From Saccharomonospora xinjiangensis XJ-54 (GTDB lineage: Bacteria > Actinomycetota > Actinomycetes > Mycobacteriales > Pseudonocardiaceae), in the NCBI RefSeq assembly GCF_000258175.1, contig NZ_JH636049.1:3511482-3575481 (forward strand): DNA of 64,000 nucleotides, given 5' to 3'. The notes below the pieces were generated by a model that was not told where the DNA came from, ran no database searches, and worked only from the letters and a program-made list of their open reading frames with translations. Shown one piece after another: positions 1 through 8,600 of this stretch. A program made the translations under genes and the position numbers. Every line of letters starts with the position of its first letter. The first letter of the stretch is position 1.

Positions 1-1372
1 TGGGCGGCTGCGATGTCGGCGGCTGTGGTGTCGGTGTTGGTGATCGGGGTGATTCGGGGAGGGGGATGTCTTCGGGTCGTTGTGGTGTGGGGGATTGTGG
101 TGGGGTTTCGTAGACGGAGTTGCCGCTTGCGGGGGAGTCCGGTGTGGTGTCGGGTTGTCTGCCGACGTTGGTGTCCACGGTGAGGTCGGGCCTGCCGCCC
201 GCGTTGGGCGGCGGGGACTGCCCGCCTGAAGCACCACCACTGGTCGGCGACTGATTCCCCGCGGTGCCGCTCCCACCGGTGCCACCGGAGGTACCGCCGC
301 TCGCTCCACCGCCACCAGAGGTGCCGGTGGAGGTGCCGCCACCGGAAGCGCCACCACCGCTCGGACCACTGCCACCGGCCGCGCCACCGCTCGAACCGCT
401 GCCGCCGGTGGAGGTGCCGACAGCGCCGGTGCCAGCGTTGTCGCCGCTGGGCCCACCACCGCCGGGGTTGCTGCCGCCGCTGGGCCCACCACCGCCGGTG
501 CCGCCGGTCGCGTTGTCTCCTCCGCGAGAACCGCCACCACCCGCGCTGCCACCGGTGCCGCCGGGCGCCGCGGTCGGCCCGTCGTCAACAGCCCTGCGTG
601 TGCCGTTGACGAAATCGTCGCCTGCCTGGCGCAGCTTCGTGAGACTGGAGAGGAGTTCCTTGAGCCGCCGGGCCAGATCGGCGATCTTCATTGCGATCTT
701 GCCGAGAGCGATGCCGACGGTGGTGAGACAGGTGGTGAGGAAGATGGGGATCGAGGCCCCGAACGTGAACGGCATCGCTGCCGCCGCGGCGATCGCGCCT
801 GCGATGAGTCCTGCCAGCGTGGCGGCGATGAAGTCGCGGACGGTGCCCCGCACCGCGCCGATGATGGCGCCCGCGATTCCCATGTTCTTCGCGGCGGACT
901 CGACGTAGCCGCCGAGTTCCTTCAACTGGGCCGCCACGCCTTCCATGCTGGCCTTGAAAGCGTCGGCCGCCGCCCCGGCCCACTCCTTCATGAGGGCGTC
1001 CAGCTCGGTCGGGAGTTTCTCCGACCACGCGTCGAGCTTCGCCTTCTGCGCCTCGATGGCTTCCTGGGCCGCGCTGACTCCCTCAGGGTCGCCCATCATC
1101 AGATCCAGCGGCCAGCGGAAGGGGGTGACATGTTCGATGAGCCACCCGATCCCTGCGGTCAGCACCGTGCCGAGCGGGTCGAACACCAGGCCCAGCAGGT
1201 CGAGTGCGAGCCCGACGGAGCCGATGGCGATCGAGGTGGTGTCGTTCTCCTTGATCGCCTGGGCCAGGAGGTAGGTCGCATCGACGATGCCGGAACCGGC
1301 TGTTGGGGTATCGGTGATGACGTCCTTCGGATCGTGGAGATCGAAGTCGCCGCGCTCGTACCCGTCGCTCAT
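1..1372 (-). CDS. Large Gly-rich WxG-type ESX (type VII) secretion substrate, 3' end outside window
   Basis: The frame opens with ATG at 1372 and stays open for 457 codons to the left edge, so the C-terminus is not seen. Residues 1-250 look helical and Ala-rich with a WxG-type turn (W131-A-G133) and hydrophobic runs near 45-75 and 177-215. From about residue 258 the chain becomes low-complexity Gly/Ser/Thr (GGTGG-like) and then Pro-rich. The start overlaps the stop of the EspC-like gene (ATGA), so the two are translationally coupled. A WxG helical hairpin plus a coupled small YxxxD partner is the usual arrangement of ESX substrates. Export by a type VII system is inferred; a toxin or cell-surface domain may lie beyond the edge. 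Plus-strand Pro-rich frames across this region are antisense shadows. Confidence 0.8.
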   Translation of the reverse strand, partial: MSDGYERGDFDLHDPKDVITDTPTAGSGIVDATYLLAQAIKENDTTSIAIGSVGLALDLLGLVFDPLGTVLTAGIGWLIEHVTPFRWPLDLMMGDPEGVSAAQEAIEAQKAKLDAWSEKLPTELDALMKEWAGAAADAFKASMEGVAAQLKELGGYVESAAKNMGIAGAIIGAVRGTVRDFIAATLAGLIAGAIAAAAAMPFTFGASIPIFLTTCLTTVGIALGKIAMKIADLARRLKELLSSLTKLRQAGDDFVNGTRRAVDDGPTAAPGGTGGSAGGGGSRGGDNATGGTGGGGPSGGSNPGGGGPSGDNAGTGAVGTSTGGSGSSGGAAGGSGPSGGGASGGGTSTGTSGGGGASGGTSGGTGGSGTAGNQSPTSGGASGGQSPPPNAGGRPDLTVDTNVGRQPDTTPDSPASGNSVYETPPQSPTPQRPEDIPLPESPRSPTPTPQPPTSQPP

Positions 1373-1677
1373 ACCGTGTACCTCGCGATCGTGCTCCGCA
1401 CGGCGTCATCCTGCGCCTCGTAGGTGCGCTTCGCCGTGATGAGCTTGTCCTTGAGTTTCTCGACGCAGTCCGCGTACTCGTTGAACTGCCCGCTGGCCTC
1501 GGCGCAGTGCATGCTGGCACCCGCGCCGAACACCTGGCCCACGACGCCGAAGATTCCGGGGTCGGCAACGCAACTGCCGATCATCTCGCCTATCTCGCGA
1601 AGTGTGGCGGCAAGGTCGTCGAGCTGATTGCCGAAGGCGTCGAATGCCTCTGCTTCGGTCCGGAAACCCGCGCTCAC
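1369..1677 (-). CDS. EspC-like (DUF2580-type) small ESX secretion-associated protein
   Basis: A 102-residue, mostly helical protein of the size of EspC/WXG100-like ESX substrates. Near the C-terminus the motif Y-E-A-Q-D matches the type VII export signal YxxxD/E, following a helix. Two Cys residues lie in the central part. The GTG start at 1677 overlaps the TGA stop of the YbaB-like gene, and the stop overlaps the ATG of the Gly-rich gene, giving a tight three-gene leftward operon. By analogy with EspC and PE/PPE pairs it probably forms a heterodimer or accompanies the large Gly-rich protein to the secretion machine. The family assignment rests on size, helix content and the export motif, not on a database match. 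Confidence 0.75.
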   Translation of the reverse strand: MSAGFRTEAEAFDAFGNQLDDLAATLREIGEMIGSCVADPGIFGVVGQVFGAGASMHCAEASGQFNEYADCVEKLKDKLITAKRTYEAQDDAVRSTIARYTV

Positions 1678-2177
1678 CAGGGATTCACCTCGTCGTCCTC
1701 GTCCCGCTCCGGCCGACGGCGAGGTGCGGGCCTTGCCGAGGGCGGAGGAGCCACCGGCGGTTTAGGGCGCGGGTCCTCGTCCGGCTCCGCTGAGAACTTT
1801 CTGAAGTCCACTTCGGACTCACCGGGCTCGGCGGGAAGGAAACTTCGCACCATGTCGAGAGTCTGGCCACCGCCGATGACGGACTCCAGCGAACTCGCCA
1901 CGGCGCGCGCGGTTTCGCGCTGCGCCTGGCCTACGGTTTCCATGATCACCGATGTCAGCCTGGCGGGCCCTAGTTCACAGGCGCGCTTGCCGAGTTGCAG
2001 GCTTTTCAACCCGCCGTTGGGGGCCAGGGTCACGGTGACGGAGCCGTCCCGCGAGGTCACCGTTGCCCCTGCCGAGGAGAAGGCTTCCTGCAACTCCGAA
2101 GCCCGTTCCTGCATCTGACGCGCCTGTCGTTCGAGGAAATGCTGAAGGTCCTCGCCTTCCCTCAGGTCCGGCTCCAC
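1674..2177 (-). CDS. YbaB/EbfC-family protein linked to ESX operon
   Basis: A 167-residue protein. Residues 1-110 have the YbaB/EbfC layout: an N-terminal amphipathic helix with Gln and Arg, a beta segment with the phrase VTVTLAPNGGLKSLQLG, and a long C-terminal helix. The tail (about 120-167) is acidic and Pro/Arg-rich, probably disordered. YbaB proteins are dimeric nucleoid-associated proteins; in actinobacteria diverged copies are frequent in ESX substrate operons, where their role is unclear. The GTG start at 2177 is chosen because a GAGGAG ribosome-binding site lies 6-8 bases upstream. It is the first gene of the leftward operon and overlaps the EspC-like gene by 4 bases. Confidence 0.8.
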   Translation of the reverse strand: MEPDLREGEDLQHFLERQARQMQERASELQEAFSSAGATVTSRDGSVTVTLAPNGGLKSLQLGKRACELGPARLTSVIMETVGQAQRETARAVASSLESVIGGGQTLDMVRSFLPAEPGESEVDFRKFSAEPDEDPRPKPPVAPPPSARPAPRRRPERDEDDEVNPW

Positions 2178-3098
2178 ACCCTACTCCTCTTCTCCTGAAT
2201 TTCCGTCGTCATCCTGGCCCCTGGTGAGGCGGTTGACGATTGATTGTGGCCCCTGAGTCCGCGGTCCTGCTTCCCTTTCCGATGTCGAGGGAAAAGCTGG
2301 AAACGGTGTTCCATGCACTGATTCGCGGCGAGTCCTGTGCGTGGGCAGGCGCTGGCGGGAAACCCGAGCTGCCGTTTCGGAATCGGCAGGGCGCGGGTCG
2401 GCGAGCGTCACCGGACAGCGAGCCCGAAACGGTCCGCGTCGTGGCCTTGCGAACTGCTCGGACGAGTGTGGAACCGAGACGGCCTCGGTTTGCCGCACAG
2501 CGGCCTGAACCGGGTGGTGGCGTTCCCGGTCGTGCTCGTGTCGAGGAGTTGACCTGCCGGGAGATCCGGTCGTCGCCGGCATCGTCCGATCGCATAGGAA
2601 ACCGCGATAAGACCAGGTCAGCTCGCCGATCAGCTCGGTGTTCCACGATGGTGCCGACTAGCGGCGGCGCCGGGCTCGCTGCCATGCGGTCGCGGGAGCG
2701 CGGGCGCCCCGCGTGGTCTGCCCGGCTCTGTCCGGCGATGTCGGGCGCCATCCGGAATTCCGCTCACGGTTCTTGTTGAGATCGCCACGTTGTCATTCTC
2801 GATACTGTTTTCGGGCATGCCGAATGAATGGACTTCGATGTCCGTGTTCCGGCTCGGTAAGTTCGGCGAATCGCCCTCGGGTAGTCGCGGGCGCGTCGCC
2901 GGCCGCCAATCTAGCGGCCCGCGCTCGAAGCGGTCCAGCATGAGAGGGAAGTCGCAGGAAAGCTTGCTCAGATGAGCGGTATCGGCGTTGAACATTGTGT
3001 ACGCGGAGCCGGATGTGATCAACTGTGGGGCGTCCGCGACGAGGCGGGGTCCGTCTTCTCTATCTCGGCGTTTTCCGGAAGGGCGGCTTTCGAAAGAG
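2178..3098. other. Intergenic region between divergent ESX operons, no convincing gene
   Basis: About 0.9 kb separate the two divergent ESX gene sets. Open frames exist on both strands, but all are Arg/Pro/Ser-rich with no conserved-looking motif or good ribosome-binding site. The part from about 2760 to 3000 is less GC-rich than its surroundings and probably carries the promoters. I see no RNA gene in it. Confidence 0.5.
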
Positions 3099-3929
3099 GT
3101 GTCCGAAAGCTTTGAATTCGTGCTCGGCAGTGTGGAGGCCGACATCGTCGGGCAGGCGCTCGGCGTGGACGTCCGCAGGGCTCCGCTGCGGGTGCGCAAC
3201 ACGACCACCGACCCGGCTCGGCGTATTCGGCTGACCGCGATCGTGGGGCAGCGGCTGGCCGATCGCCGCTTGTCCACGAGCACGGCGTTGCACCCGTCGT
3301 TGCGCACGGCATTCGGCCTGTTCGCGAACTTCCGCGTCAGCGTGTCCATCAGCGGGATCGACGGTTTCGGTTCGCCTATCGCGGTCCTCGCGCTCACCGA
3401 CGGGTCGCAGGCGCTGGGAGTGACCCAGAACTCCGGTGCCGACGAACTGCTGTTCTCCCTGTTCTCCGACGACGAACTCGTCGAGGTGCTCGCCGGTGTC
3501 CTGCCTCCGATGCCACCGGCTGAGGGGTCGGCGGTCACCGTTCGCGGCTCAGCCGTCGAACACACCACGGCGTGGGAGGAGCGCAAGGCAGCCGAGCGCG
3601 CCGAGGACGAGGAGGAGACCAGTGCCTTCGGCAACCTCCAGGTGGTGGGCACAGTCGCGGCCCCGCGCCCGCAACGGCGTGGGCATCGCCCCGGCGACGA
3701 GGACCGGCTGCGGCTCGCGCTCTCGGGAAAACGCCTCGGCGGTGGGCACATCACGGTGACAAGGAGCGCCGGCGCCGAGCCTCGCGCGCTGAGCTGGCTC
3801 GATACCGAGCAAGGCCGCTATCTGGTGCATGGCAGGCGCGGTAACGACGAGTTTCTCGCCACGTACGAACCCGCGAGCCGAGCCGACGTCGCGAGCGCTG
3901 TCCGTGACGTGCTCGCCCGCGCGTACTGA
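3099..3929 (+). CDS. espG: ESX secretion-associated chaperone EspG
   Basis: A protein of about 276 residues with the EspG pattern: an N-terminal Phe/Leu start (SESFEFVLGSVEADIVGQAL), then an alternating beta-strand core with RVSVSISG and SPIAVLALTDG, then a region with LFSLFSDDELVEVLAGVLPP. EspG proteins are cytosolic chaperones that bind the tip of a PE/PPE pair and keep it soluble until export by the cognate ESX system. The two genes that follow, a helical protein with YxxxE and a PPE-like protein, are the natural clients. The GTG at 3099 is preferred because the open frame upstream to 2988 has no EspG character; the ribosome-binding site there is weak, so the start could shift a few codons. 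Confidence 0.8.
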   Translation: MSESFEFVLGSVEADIVGQALGVDVRRAPLRVRNTTTDPARRIRLTAIVGQRLADRRLSTSTALHPSLRTAFGLFANFRVSVSISGIDGFGSPIAVLALTDGSQALGVTQNSGADELLFSLFSDDELVEVLAGVLPPMPPAEGSAVTVRGSAVEHTTAWEERKAAERAEDEEETSAFGNLQVVGTVAAPRPQRRGHRPGDEDRLRLALSGKRLGGGHITVTRSAGAEPRALSWLDTEQGRYLVHGRRGNDEFLATYEPASRADVASAVRDVLARAY

Positions 3930-3945
3930 CAGTCCGGAGTGGAAT

Positions 3946-4347
3946 GTGAACGACAACAGTGACCGTGAGGAGCCGCTGAAGGCGCGCCGAGTGCTCAGTG
4001 GCGTGGAGTTGAAAAAGCTGGCCGTTGGGCATGGTTTCTCGGTGGACGAGACCACGGGCGAGCGCATGATCCGTGCTCTTCAGGACATCGTGGACGTCCT
4101 CGAACAGCGCTGGGCGGAGCTGGAGAAGCTGGGATCGGCACCGCCGTTGAGCACGACCGCGACGGCGCGCTGGATCTCCCAGCGGACCGTCGCGACCGCA
4201 GGCGACGAATACGGCCTGCTCACCCGCCTCCGGCAGGCGCGTGACGAACTTCCGCAGTACATCGAGGCGATTCGCGCGGCGAAGCGCGGCTACGCCGAGA
4301 CCGAGACGGAACACCGCAAGGTGATCGACGGTCTCTCCCCGTCCTGA
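3946..4347 (+). CDS. PE-like small helical ESX substrate with YxxxE export signal
   Basis: A 133-residue all-helical charged protein lying between espG and the PPE-like gene. Near the C-terminus the sequence R-G-Y-A-E-T-E contains Y-A-E-T-E, which fits the YxxxD/E type VII export signal. A central W (ARWIS) could mark the helical turn. The GTG at 3946 has GGAG about 7 bases upstream and starts 16 bases after espG. Gene order EspG, small YxxxE protein, PPE protein mirrors mycobacterial PE-PPE-EspG modules, so I infer that this is the PE-equivalent partner of the next gene. It has no classical PE dipeptide start, so the family name is functional, not sequence-based. Confidence 0.65.
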   Translation: MNDNSDREEPLKARRVLSGVELKKLAVGHGFSVDETTGERMIRALQDIVDVLEQRWAELEKLGSAPPLSTTATARWISQRTVATAGDEYGLLTRLRQARDELPQYIEAIRAAKRGYAETETEHRKVIDGLSPS

Positions 4348-4382
4348 ATCCCGCGACTCGACGAGAACGAGGTGTTGTCCCG

Positions 4383-6272
4383 ATGTCCACTCCGGTCGAG
4401 GACATCCGTGCGGTGTCGGATCCCGCGAGCCCGAACTACGACCCCACCAGTCCGCACTACGACGTCACGGCTGACTCGTCGTCGCCGTTCTACGTGGGGC
4501 CGATCGAGAACTCGGCGGCTTCCGGCGACGACCTGCGGGCGCTGGTCACGATGTTGCTCGACGTCAACCCGCTGGTCAAAGCCCTGTCCGAACGGGAGAA
4601 GGACCAGCTGATCCAGCGGACGTACTCCGACACGCTGGTGAGTACGCGGCAGGGCCTCGACGAAGGGCTTGAGCTGCGGCCGAAGGACGAGCCCCCGCGC
4701 ACACTGTGGGAGAACGCCTCTCACGAGCAGATGGTGGCGGCGATCGGCACGGACGCCGACTCGGCAGCCGTCGCCGAGACCTCCGAGGAGTGGGTCAGGC
4801 TCGGCAACGAGCTGTCCTCCCACCAGAAGATCGTCGCCGAAGCCATTGAGGACAGCATGGGCGACTGGGCTGGAGAGGGCGGTGACGCGGCCCGCAGACA
4901 CCTCGCCGAGGTGGCACGCTGGCTGGGAAGCACCGCGCGGGGGGCGGTGCTGACGGGACGGCAGCAGCAGATCCACTCGCAGACCCTGAACGAGACCCAG
5001 AAGCAGATGGCCGCGAACCCGCCTGTCGAGTTCTCGCTCGACGAGGCCAACGCCGCGCTCGTACGCATCACCGACCCGGTGGAGTACGCCGCGGCTGCGG
5101 GGCAGGCGATGGCCGCGATGGAAGCGCAGCGGGCGGCCCGCGAGCAGGCGGCGCGGCTGATGCGGCAGTACGACGACACGATCGGCGGGGCCGCCGACAT
5201 GCCGTTGTTCACGCCGCCGCCGAGGCTCGCGGGGGCGGGCGGGGCCGCACCGATGGCGGCGACGACGTCGATGATGCAGGGGCAGCCTGCCGAGCAGCTC
5301 GCCTCCACCCACCTTCTCAGCCGGCGCATGAGCGAGGCCGAGCAGGAGAGTGCTCTGCCCGTGAGCGGCGAGGCGGAGATTCGGGCCAGGCAGAGCGCCG
5401 CGCCGGGGACGGCCGTTCCACCGATGTCGCTTGAGCAGGCTTCCGGCGTCGCGGGCGCACCGGCCGCCTCGACGGGATTCGGCGGGCAGAACCCGGCTGC
5501 CTACACCGCACCGGCGCCCGAGGTGCCCGACTTCGCGGGTCTGCCAGGCGGGGCGGTGCCGGGGACGGGTTTGCCTGCGGACGGTGGCGCCACCGGCGGG
5601 GCCTTCTCCGTGCCGGACACCGAGTTCTCCGGACTCCCCTCGGACGGCTTTCGCGGCCACGAACTTTCCGACTACTCCCACTACTCGGCTACGTCGGCGT
5701 CGGGGTTCGCGACCCCGGACGGCGCCCAGCCCACTGGTGGCAGGGGGCTGAGCATGCCGTCGATTCCGGGCTCCACTCCGGACTCGCTGACTCACCGTCC
5801 CCCCGGCACGGGTACCGGACCCTACGCGGGGCCGCCACTTCCGGGATTCGATCCTTCCTCGTCGGCTTCGACGTCGTCGCCCCGCGCGAGCGCGGGAGGA
5901 CGCGGCTTGCCCAGCGGGGGCATTCCCGGTGGTGTCACCGGGGGAGGTGCCGGAGGCGCTGGCCTCCCCGGCGGCGCCCCCGGTGGGGCATCCGGTTCGT
6001 CGGGAGCACCGGCGCAGAATTCCGGCATGGTCCGAGGCCCCGGCGCAGGCGACGGTGTGAGCCGGGCGGTCCAGCCGCTGCCGGGGCAGGCACGCGCGGG
6101 CGGGAACCTGCCGATGGCGGGTGGAATGCCGACCGCGGGCGCGCGGCAGCAGGAGGAGGACAAGGAACACCGGGTCGCGGGCTATCTCACCGACGAGGAC
6201 GGCATCTTCGCCACGGAGGAAGTCATCGCTCCTCCCGTCATCGGCGACTGGAGCAACAAGGACTGGAAGTAG
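4383..6272 (+). CDS. PPE-like / WxG ESX secretion substrate
   Basis: A 629-residue protein. Residues 1-270 are helical with a WxG-type turn in the segment GDWAGEGGDAARRHLAEVARW near residue 160, the layout of the PPE domain. From about 275 to 595 the chain is Gly/Pro/Ala/Ser-rich and likely extended. The last 30 residues return to a conserved-looking acidic block (GYLTDEDGIFATEEVIAPPVIG) that ends in two Trp. It follows the YxxxE protein by 35 bases, so the three genes form an EspG/PE-like/PPE-like export module. The tail may be a cell-surface spacer. A hairpin at 6292-6317 follows the stop. Confidence 0.8.
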   Translation: MSTPVEDIRAVSDPASPNYDPTSPHYDVTADSSSPFYVGPIENSAASGDDLRALVTMLLDVNPLVKALSEREKDQLIQRTYSDTLVSTRQGLDEGLELRPKDEPPRTLWENASHEQMVAAIGTDADSAAVAETSEEWVRLGNELSSHQKIVAEAIEDSMGDWAGEGGDAARRHLAEVARWLGSTARGAVLTGRQQQIHSQTLNETQKQMAANPPVEFSLDEANAALVRITDPVEYAAAAGQAMAAMEAQRAAREQAARLMRQYDDTIGGAADMPLFTPPPRLAGAGGAAPMAATTSMMQGQPAEQLASTHLLSRRMSEAEQESALPVSGEAEIRARQSAAPGTAVPPMSLEQASGVAGAPAASTGFGGQNPAAYTAPAPEVPDFAGLPGGAVPGTGLPADGGATGGAFSVPDTEFSGLPSDGFRGHELSDYSHYSATSASGFATPDGAQPTGGRGLSMPSIPGSTPDSLTHRPPGTGTGPYAGPPLPGFDPSSSASTSSPRASAGGRGLPSGGIPGGVTGGGAGGAGLPGGAPGGASGSSGAPAQNSGMVRGPGAGDGVSRAVQPLPGQARAGGNLPMAGGMPTAGARQQEEDKEHRVAGYLTDEDGIFATEEVIAPPVIGDWSNKDWK

Positions 6273-6291
6273 ACCGTGCAGCGATGCCTCA

Positions 6292-6317
6292 CCCGCTCGG
6301 GTTCTCTGCCGAGCGGG
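6292..6317. terminator. Hairpin terminator after PPE-like gene
   Basis: Arms CCCGCTCGG and CCGAGCGGG (9 bp, perfect) with an 8-base loop, 20 bases after the PPE-like stop and before the convergent ABC-F gene. It lacks a T-run, as is common in high-GC actinobacteria, and may serve both strands. Confidence 0.6.
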
Positions 6318-6402
6318 GTGGGTAACGCTCGCGGGACACAGTCGTGCGGGGGTGCCATGATCTCCACCCCTTACGGCCGAAATGCGCCTGTGACCGGGCT
6401 GG

Positions 6403-8034
6403 TCAGCCGTCCACCGAGTCCCCTTCGGACAGTCTGCCTTCGGCGAGCCGTAACCAGCGGTCGATCCCGACCTCGGCGAGGAACCGCCGATCGTGGCTGA
6501 CGACCACGAACGCACCCCGGTAGGCGTTGAGCGCACTCTCCAACTGCCCGACGCTGACCAGGTCGAGGTTGTTCGTCGGCTCATCCAGCAACAGCAGGTG
6601 TGGTGCGGGCTCGGCGTGCAGCACGCAGACGAGCGTGGCCCGCAGCCGCTCACCACCCGACAGTTCGCCGACGGGAAGCGTCAGGTGGTGCTCTCCGAAC
6701 AGGTACTGGGCCAGCAGATGCCGTCGCCGGGTGCGCGACATCGTGGGTGCGGCCTCGGCGAGGTTGTCGGCGACATTGCGTGAGAGGTCCAGCAGGTCGA
6801 GACGCTGTGATAGGTAGGCGACCCTGCCGTCGGCCACCCGGCTGAGCACCCCGTCCGGCCGCAGCTCACCACAGATCATCCGCAGTAGCGTCGATTTCCC
6901 GCTGCCGTTGGCTCCGGTCAGCGCGATGCGTTCGGGCCCGCGAATACTCAGTGTGAGCCCATCACCGTCGAACAGCGCCCGGCCATCGTGGTGCACCTGA
7001 AGATGACGTCCCTCGAACAACGTGCGTCCCGACGGCACGGTGGTCTCAGGGAGATCGACGGTGATCTTCTGTTCGTCGCGCAGGTTCCTGTCGGCCTCGT
7101 CGAGTCGTTCCTGCGCCTGGCGAACGCGGGCGGAGTGGGTGTCGTCGGCTTTGCCTGCCGATTCCTGCGCCCTCCGTTTCAGTGCACCCGCCACGATTTT
7201 CGGGAGTCCGGCCTCGCGCCCGTGGCGGGCGCCGGTGCTCGCCCTGCGGGCGGCGCGCTCACGGGCGAGTTGCCTGTCGCGTTTCTCTCTCTTGACCTCC
7301 AGCTCGGCCTGACGGAGGGTGCGTTCGGCGAGCTCCCTTTCCGCTCGCACGGCGCTGTCGTAGGCGGTGAAGTTCCCGCCGAAGAACCGCAGTTCGTCAC
7401 CGTCGAGTTCGGCGATGCGCTGCATGAGGTCCAAGAGTTCGCGGTCGTGGCTGACGACGACGAGACAGCCGTTCCAGCTTTCGATGGCGTCGTAGAGCCT
7501 GCGGCGAGCGTGCAGGTCGAGGTTGTTCGTGGGTTCGTCGAGCAGGAGAACATCGGGCCGCTTCAACAGTTGGGCCGTCAGCCCGACGAAGGAGACCTGC
7601 CCGCCGCTCAGCGTGCCGAGCCGCCGATCGAACGCGAGCTCGCCGAGGCCGAGCCGATCGAGGTGAGCCCTGGTGCGTTCCTCGATGTCCCAGTCGTTGC
7701 CGATCGTGGTGAAGTGTCTCTCGTCGGCGTCACCGGACTCGACGGCGGCCAGGGCGTCGAGCACGGGCGCGATGCCGAGGGCCTCGGCGACGGTGAGTTC
7801 CTTCTCCAGCGGCAGATTCTGCGGGAGATAGCCGCAAACGCCGTTCACGGACACGCTGCCGCCCGAGGGTGTGTATTCGCCGACGATGAGCTTCAGCAGT
7901 GTGCTTTTGCCTGCGCCGTTGGGTGCGACCAGACCGGTGCGCCCCGCGCCGATGCTGAAGGACAGGTCTGTGAACAAGGGTGTGCCGTCCGGCCAGCGGA
8001 ACGACACGTGCGAAAGGACCAGGGAGGAAGACAT
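6403..8034 (-). CDS. ABC-F family ATPase (probable ribosome-protection / antibiotic-resistance type)
   Basis: A 543-residue protein with two ABC domains and no membrane segments, the hallmark of ABC-F. Each half has Walker A (APNGAGKST, then GANGSGKST), a signature (LSGGQ, then LSGGE), Walker B with the ABC-F phrase LLLLDEPTNNLDL, and the switch VVSHDR. A charged Arg/Glu-rich linker of about 90 residues joins them, as in the P-site tRNA interaction motif region. ABC-F proteins act on the ribosome; many soil actinomycete members protect against macrolides, lincosamides or pleuromutilins. The start ATG at 8034 has GAGG about 10 bases upstream. The frame is open to 8115, but that extension has no ABC character. 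A hairpin and duplicated start context upstream hint at attenuation. Confidence 0.9.
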   Translation of the reverse strand: MSSSLVLSHVSFRWPDGTPLFTDLSFSIGAGRTGLVAPNGAGKSTLLKLIVGEYTPSGGSVSVNGVCGYLPQNLPLEKELTVAEALGIAPVLDALAAVESGDADERHFTTIGNDWDIEERTRAHLDRLGLGELAFDRRLGTLSGGQVSFVGLTAQLLKRPDVLLLDEPTNNLDLHARRRLYDAIESWNGCLVVVSHDRELLDLMQRIAELDGDELRFFGGNFTAYDSAVRAERELAERTLRQAELEVKREKRDRQLARERAARRASTGARHGREAGLPKIVAGALKRRAQESAGKADDTHSARVRQAQERLDEADRNLRDEQKITVDLPETTVPSGRTLFEGRHLQVHHDGRALFDGDGLTLSIRGPERIALTGANGSGKSTLLRMICGELRPDGVLSRVADGRVAYLSQRLDLLDLSRNVADNLAEAAPTMSRTRRRHLLAQYLFGEHHLTLPVGELSGGERLRATLVCVLHAEPAPHLLLLDEPTNNLDLVSVGQLESALNAYRGAFVVVSHDRRFLAEVGIDRWLRLAEGRLSEGDSVDG

Positions 8035-8056
8035 AGGAGACCTCGAAGGAAGAAGA

Positions 8057-8075
8057 CATACCGGTGTCCGGTATG
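8057..8075 (-). promoter_or_regulatory. Perfect dyad upstream of ABC-F gene (operator or attenuator stem)
   Basis: An 8-bp perfect inverted repeat, CATACCGG and CCGGTATG, with a 3-base loop, lies 23 bases upstream of the ABC-F start codon. It overlaps several possible upstream start codons, including one whose context ATGTCTTCTTCC nearly repeats the gene's own start ATGTCTTCCTCC 25 bases later. This could be a regulator site or the stem of a translational attenuator; the sequence alone does not decide. Confidence 0.5.
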
Positions 8076-8286
8076 GAGCCGACGATGGAGGACCACGGTG
8101 GCGTTCGTCGCTCACCCGTGGTCGATCACGCTCCGGGACTCACCCGGAGACGTCGTCGCTGAGCACTTCCGATCTCCGTCCTACGGCAACAACGGACGAC
8201 CCTAGCAGTGAGACGCAGCCCAGCGCATCGGATTTGCGCCGCGCAGGCGATGGAGGGTGCGGCGCACGCTGCCGCGCCGACAGGTG

Positions 8287-8463
8287 TCACACCGGTGGGC
8301 GCAGAGCCTGCCGGTAGCCGTGGCCGTCGCACCAGCGGCACAACCGTGACGTGACCACGGTCTGTGGCACACCACCGATGACCGCGCACTTCGGGTCCGG
8401 AACCCGGCCCTCCCCGTCGCAGGCGTTGCACAGTGCGCTCAGCACGACGTTGTCGTCGTCCAT
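8287..8463 (-). CDS. Small protein with two CxxCxGxG zinc-type motifs
   Basis: A 58-residue protein with two DnaJ-like zinc motifs, C12-N-A-C15-D-G-E-G and C42-R-W-C45-D-G-H-G, and one extra Cys at 26. Such paired CxxCxGxG units bind one zinc ion in DnaJ and in many small actinobacterial proteins of unknown role. The ATG at 8463 is chosen because a strong GGGAGGAG ribosome-binding site lies 6 bases upstream; the longer open frame to 8529 is Arg/Trp-rich and not credible. It stands alone between the ABC-F upstream region and the DUF1232 gene. Function unknown. Confidence 0.75.
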   Translation of the reverse strand: MDDDNVVLSALCNACDGEGRVPDPKCAVIGGVPQTVVTSRLCRWCDGHGYRQALRPPV

Positions 8464-8600
8464 GCGGCTCCTCCCACGGTCAGACCGCCACGGTCGCACG
8501 GACAGCCGTCGCGGCCAACACCACCCCACGCCTGCCCGACGTGGCGAGGGCGTCGCCCGGTCCGTCCGATCTGTTCGGCGATTCAGGACGTGTGACCCGG

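Noticed and set aside
264-908. Proline-rich 214-codon plus-strand frame
   Set aside because: It is the antisense of the Gly-rich part of the leftward ESX substrate, which is open without a break from 1372 to the window edge and has a coupled start.
4290-6656. 788-codon minus-strand frame
   Set aside because: Antisense to the PPE-like gene and the end of the ABC-F gene; its product is Arg/Gly/His-rich with no domain.
6988-8205. 405-codon plus-strand frame over the ABC-F gene
   Set aside because: Antisense of the ABC-F protein, whose two Walker sets are complete on the minus strand.
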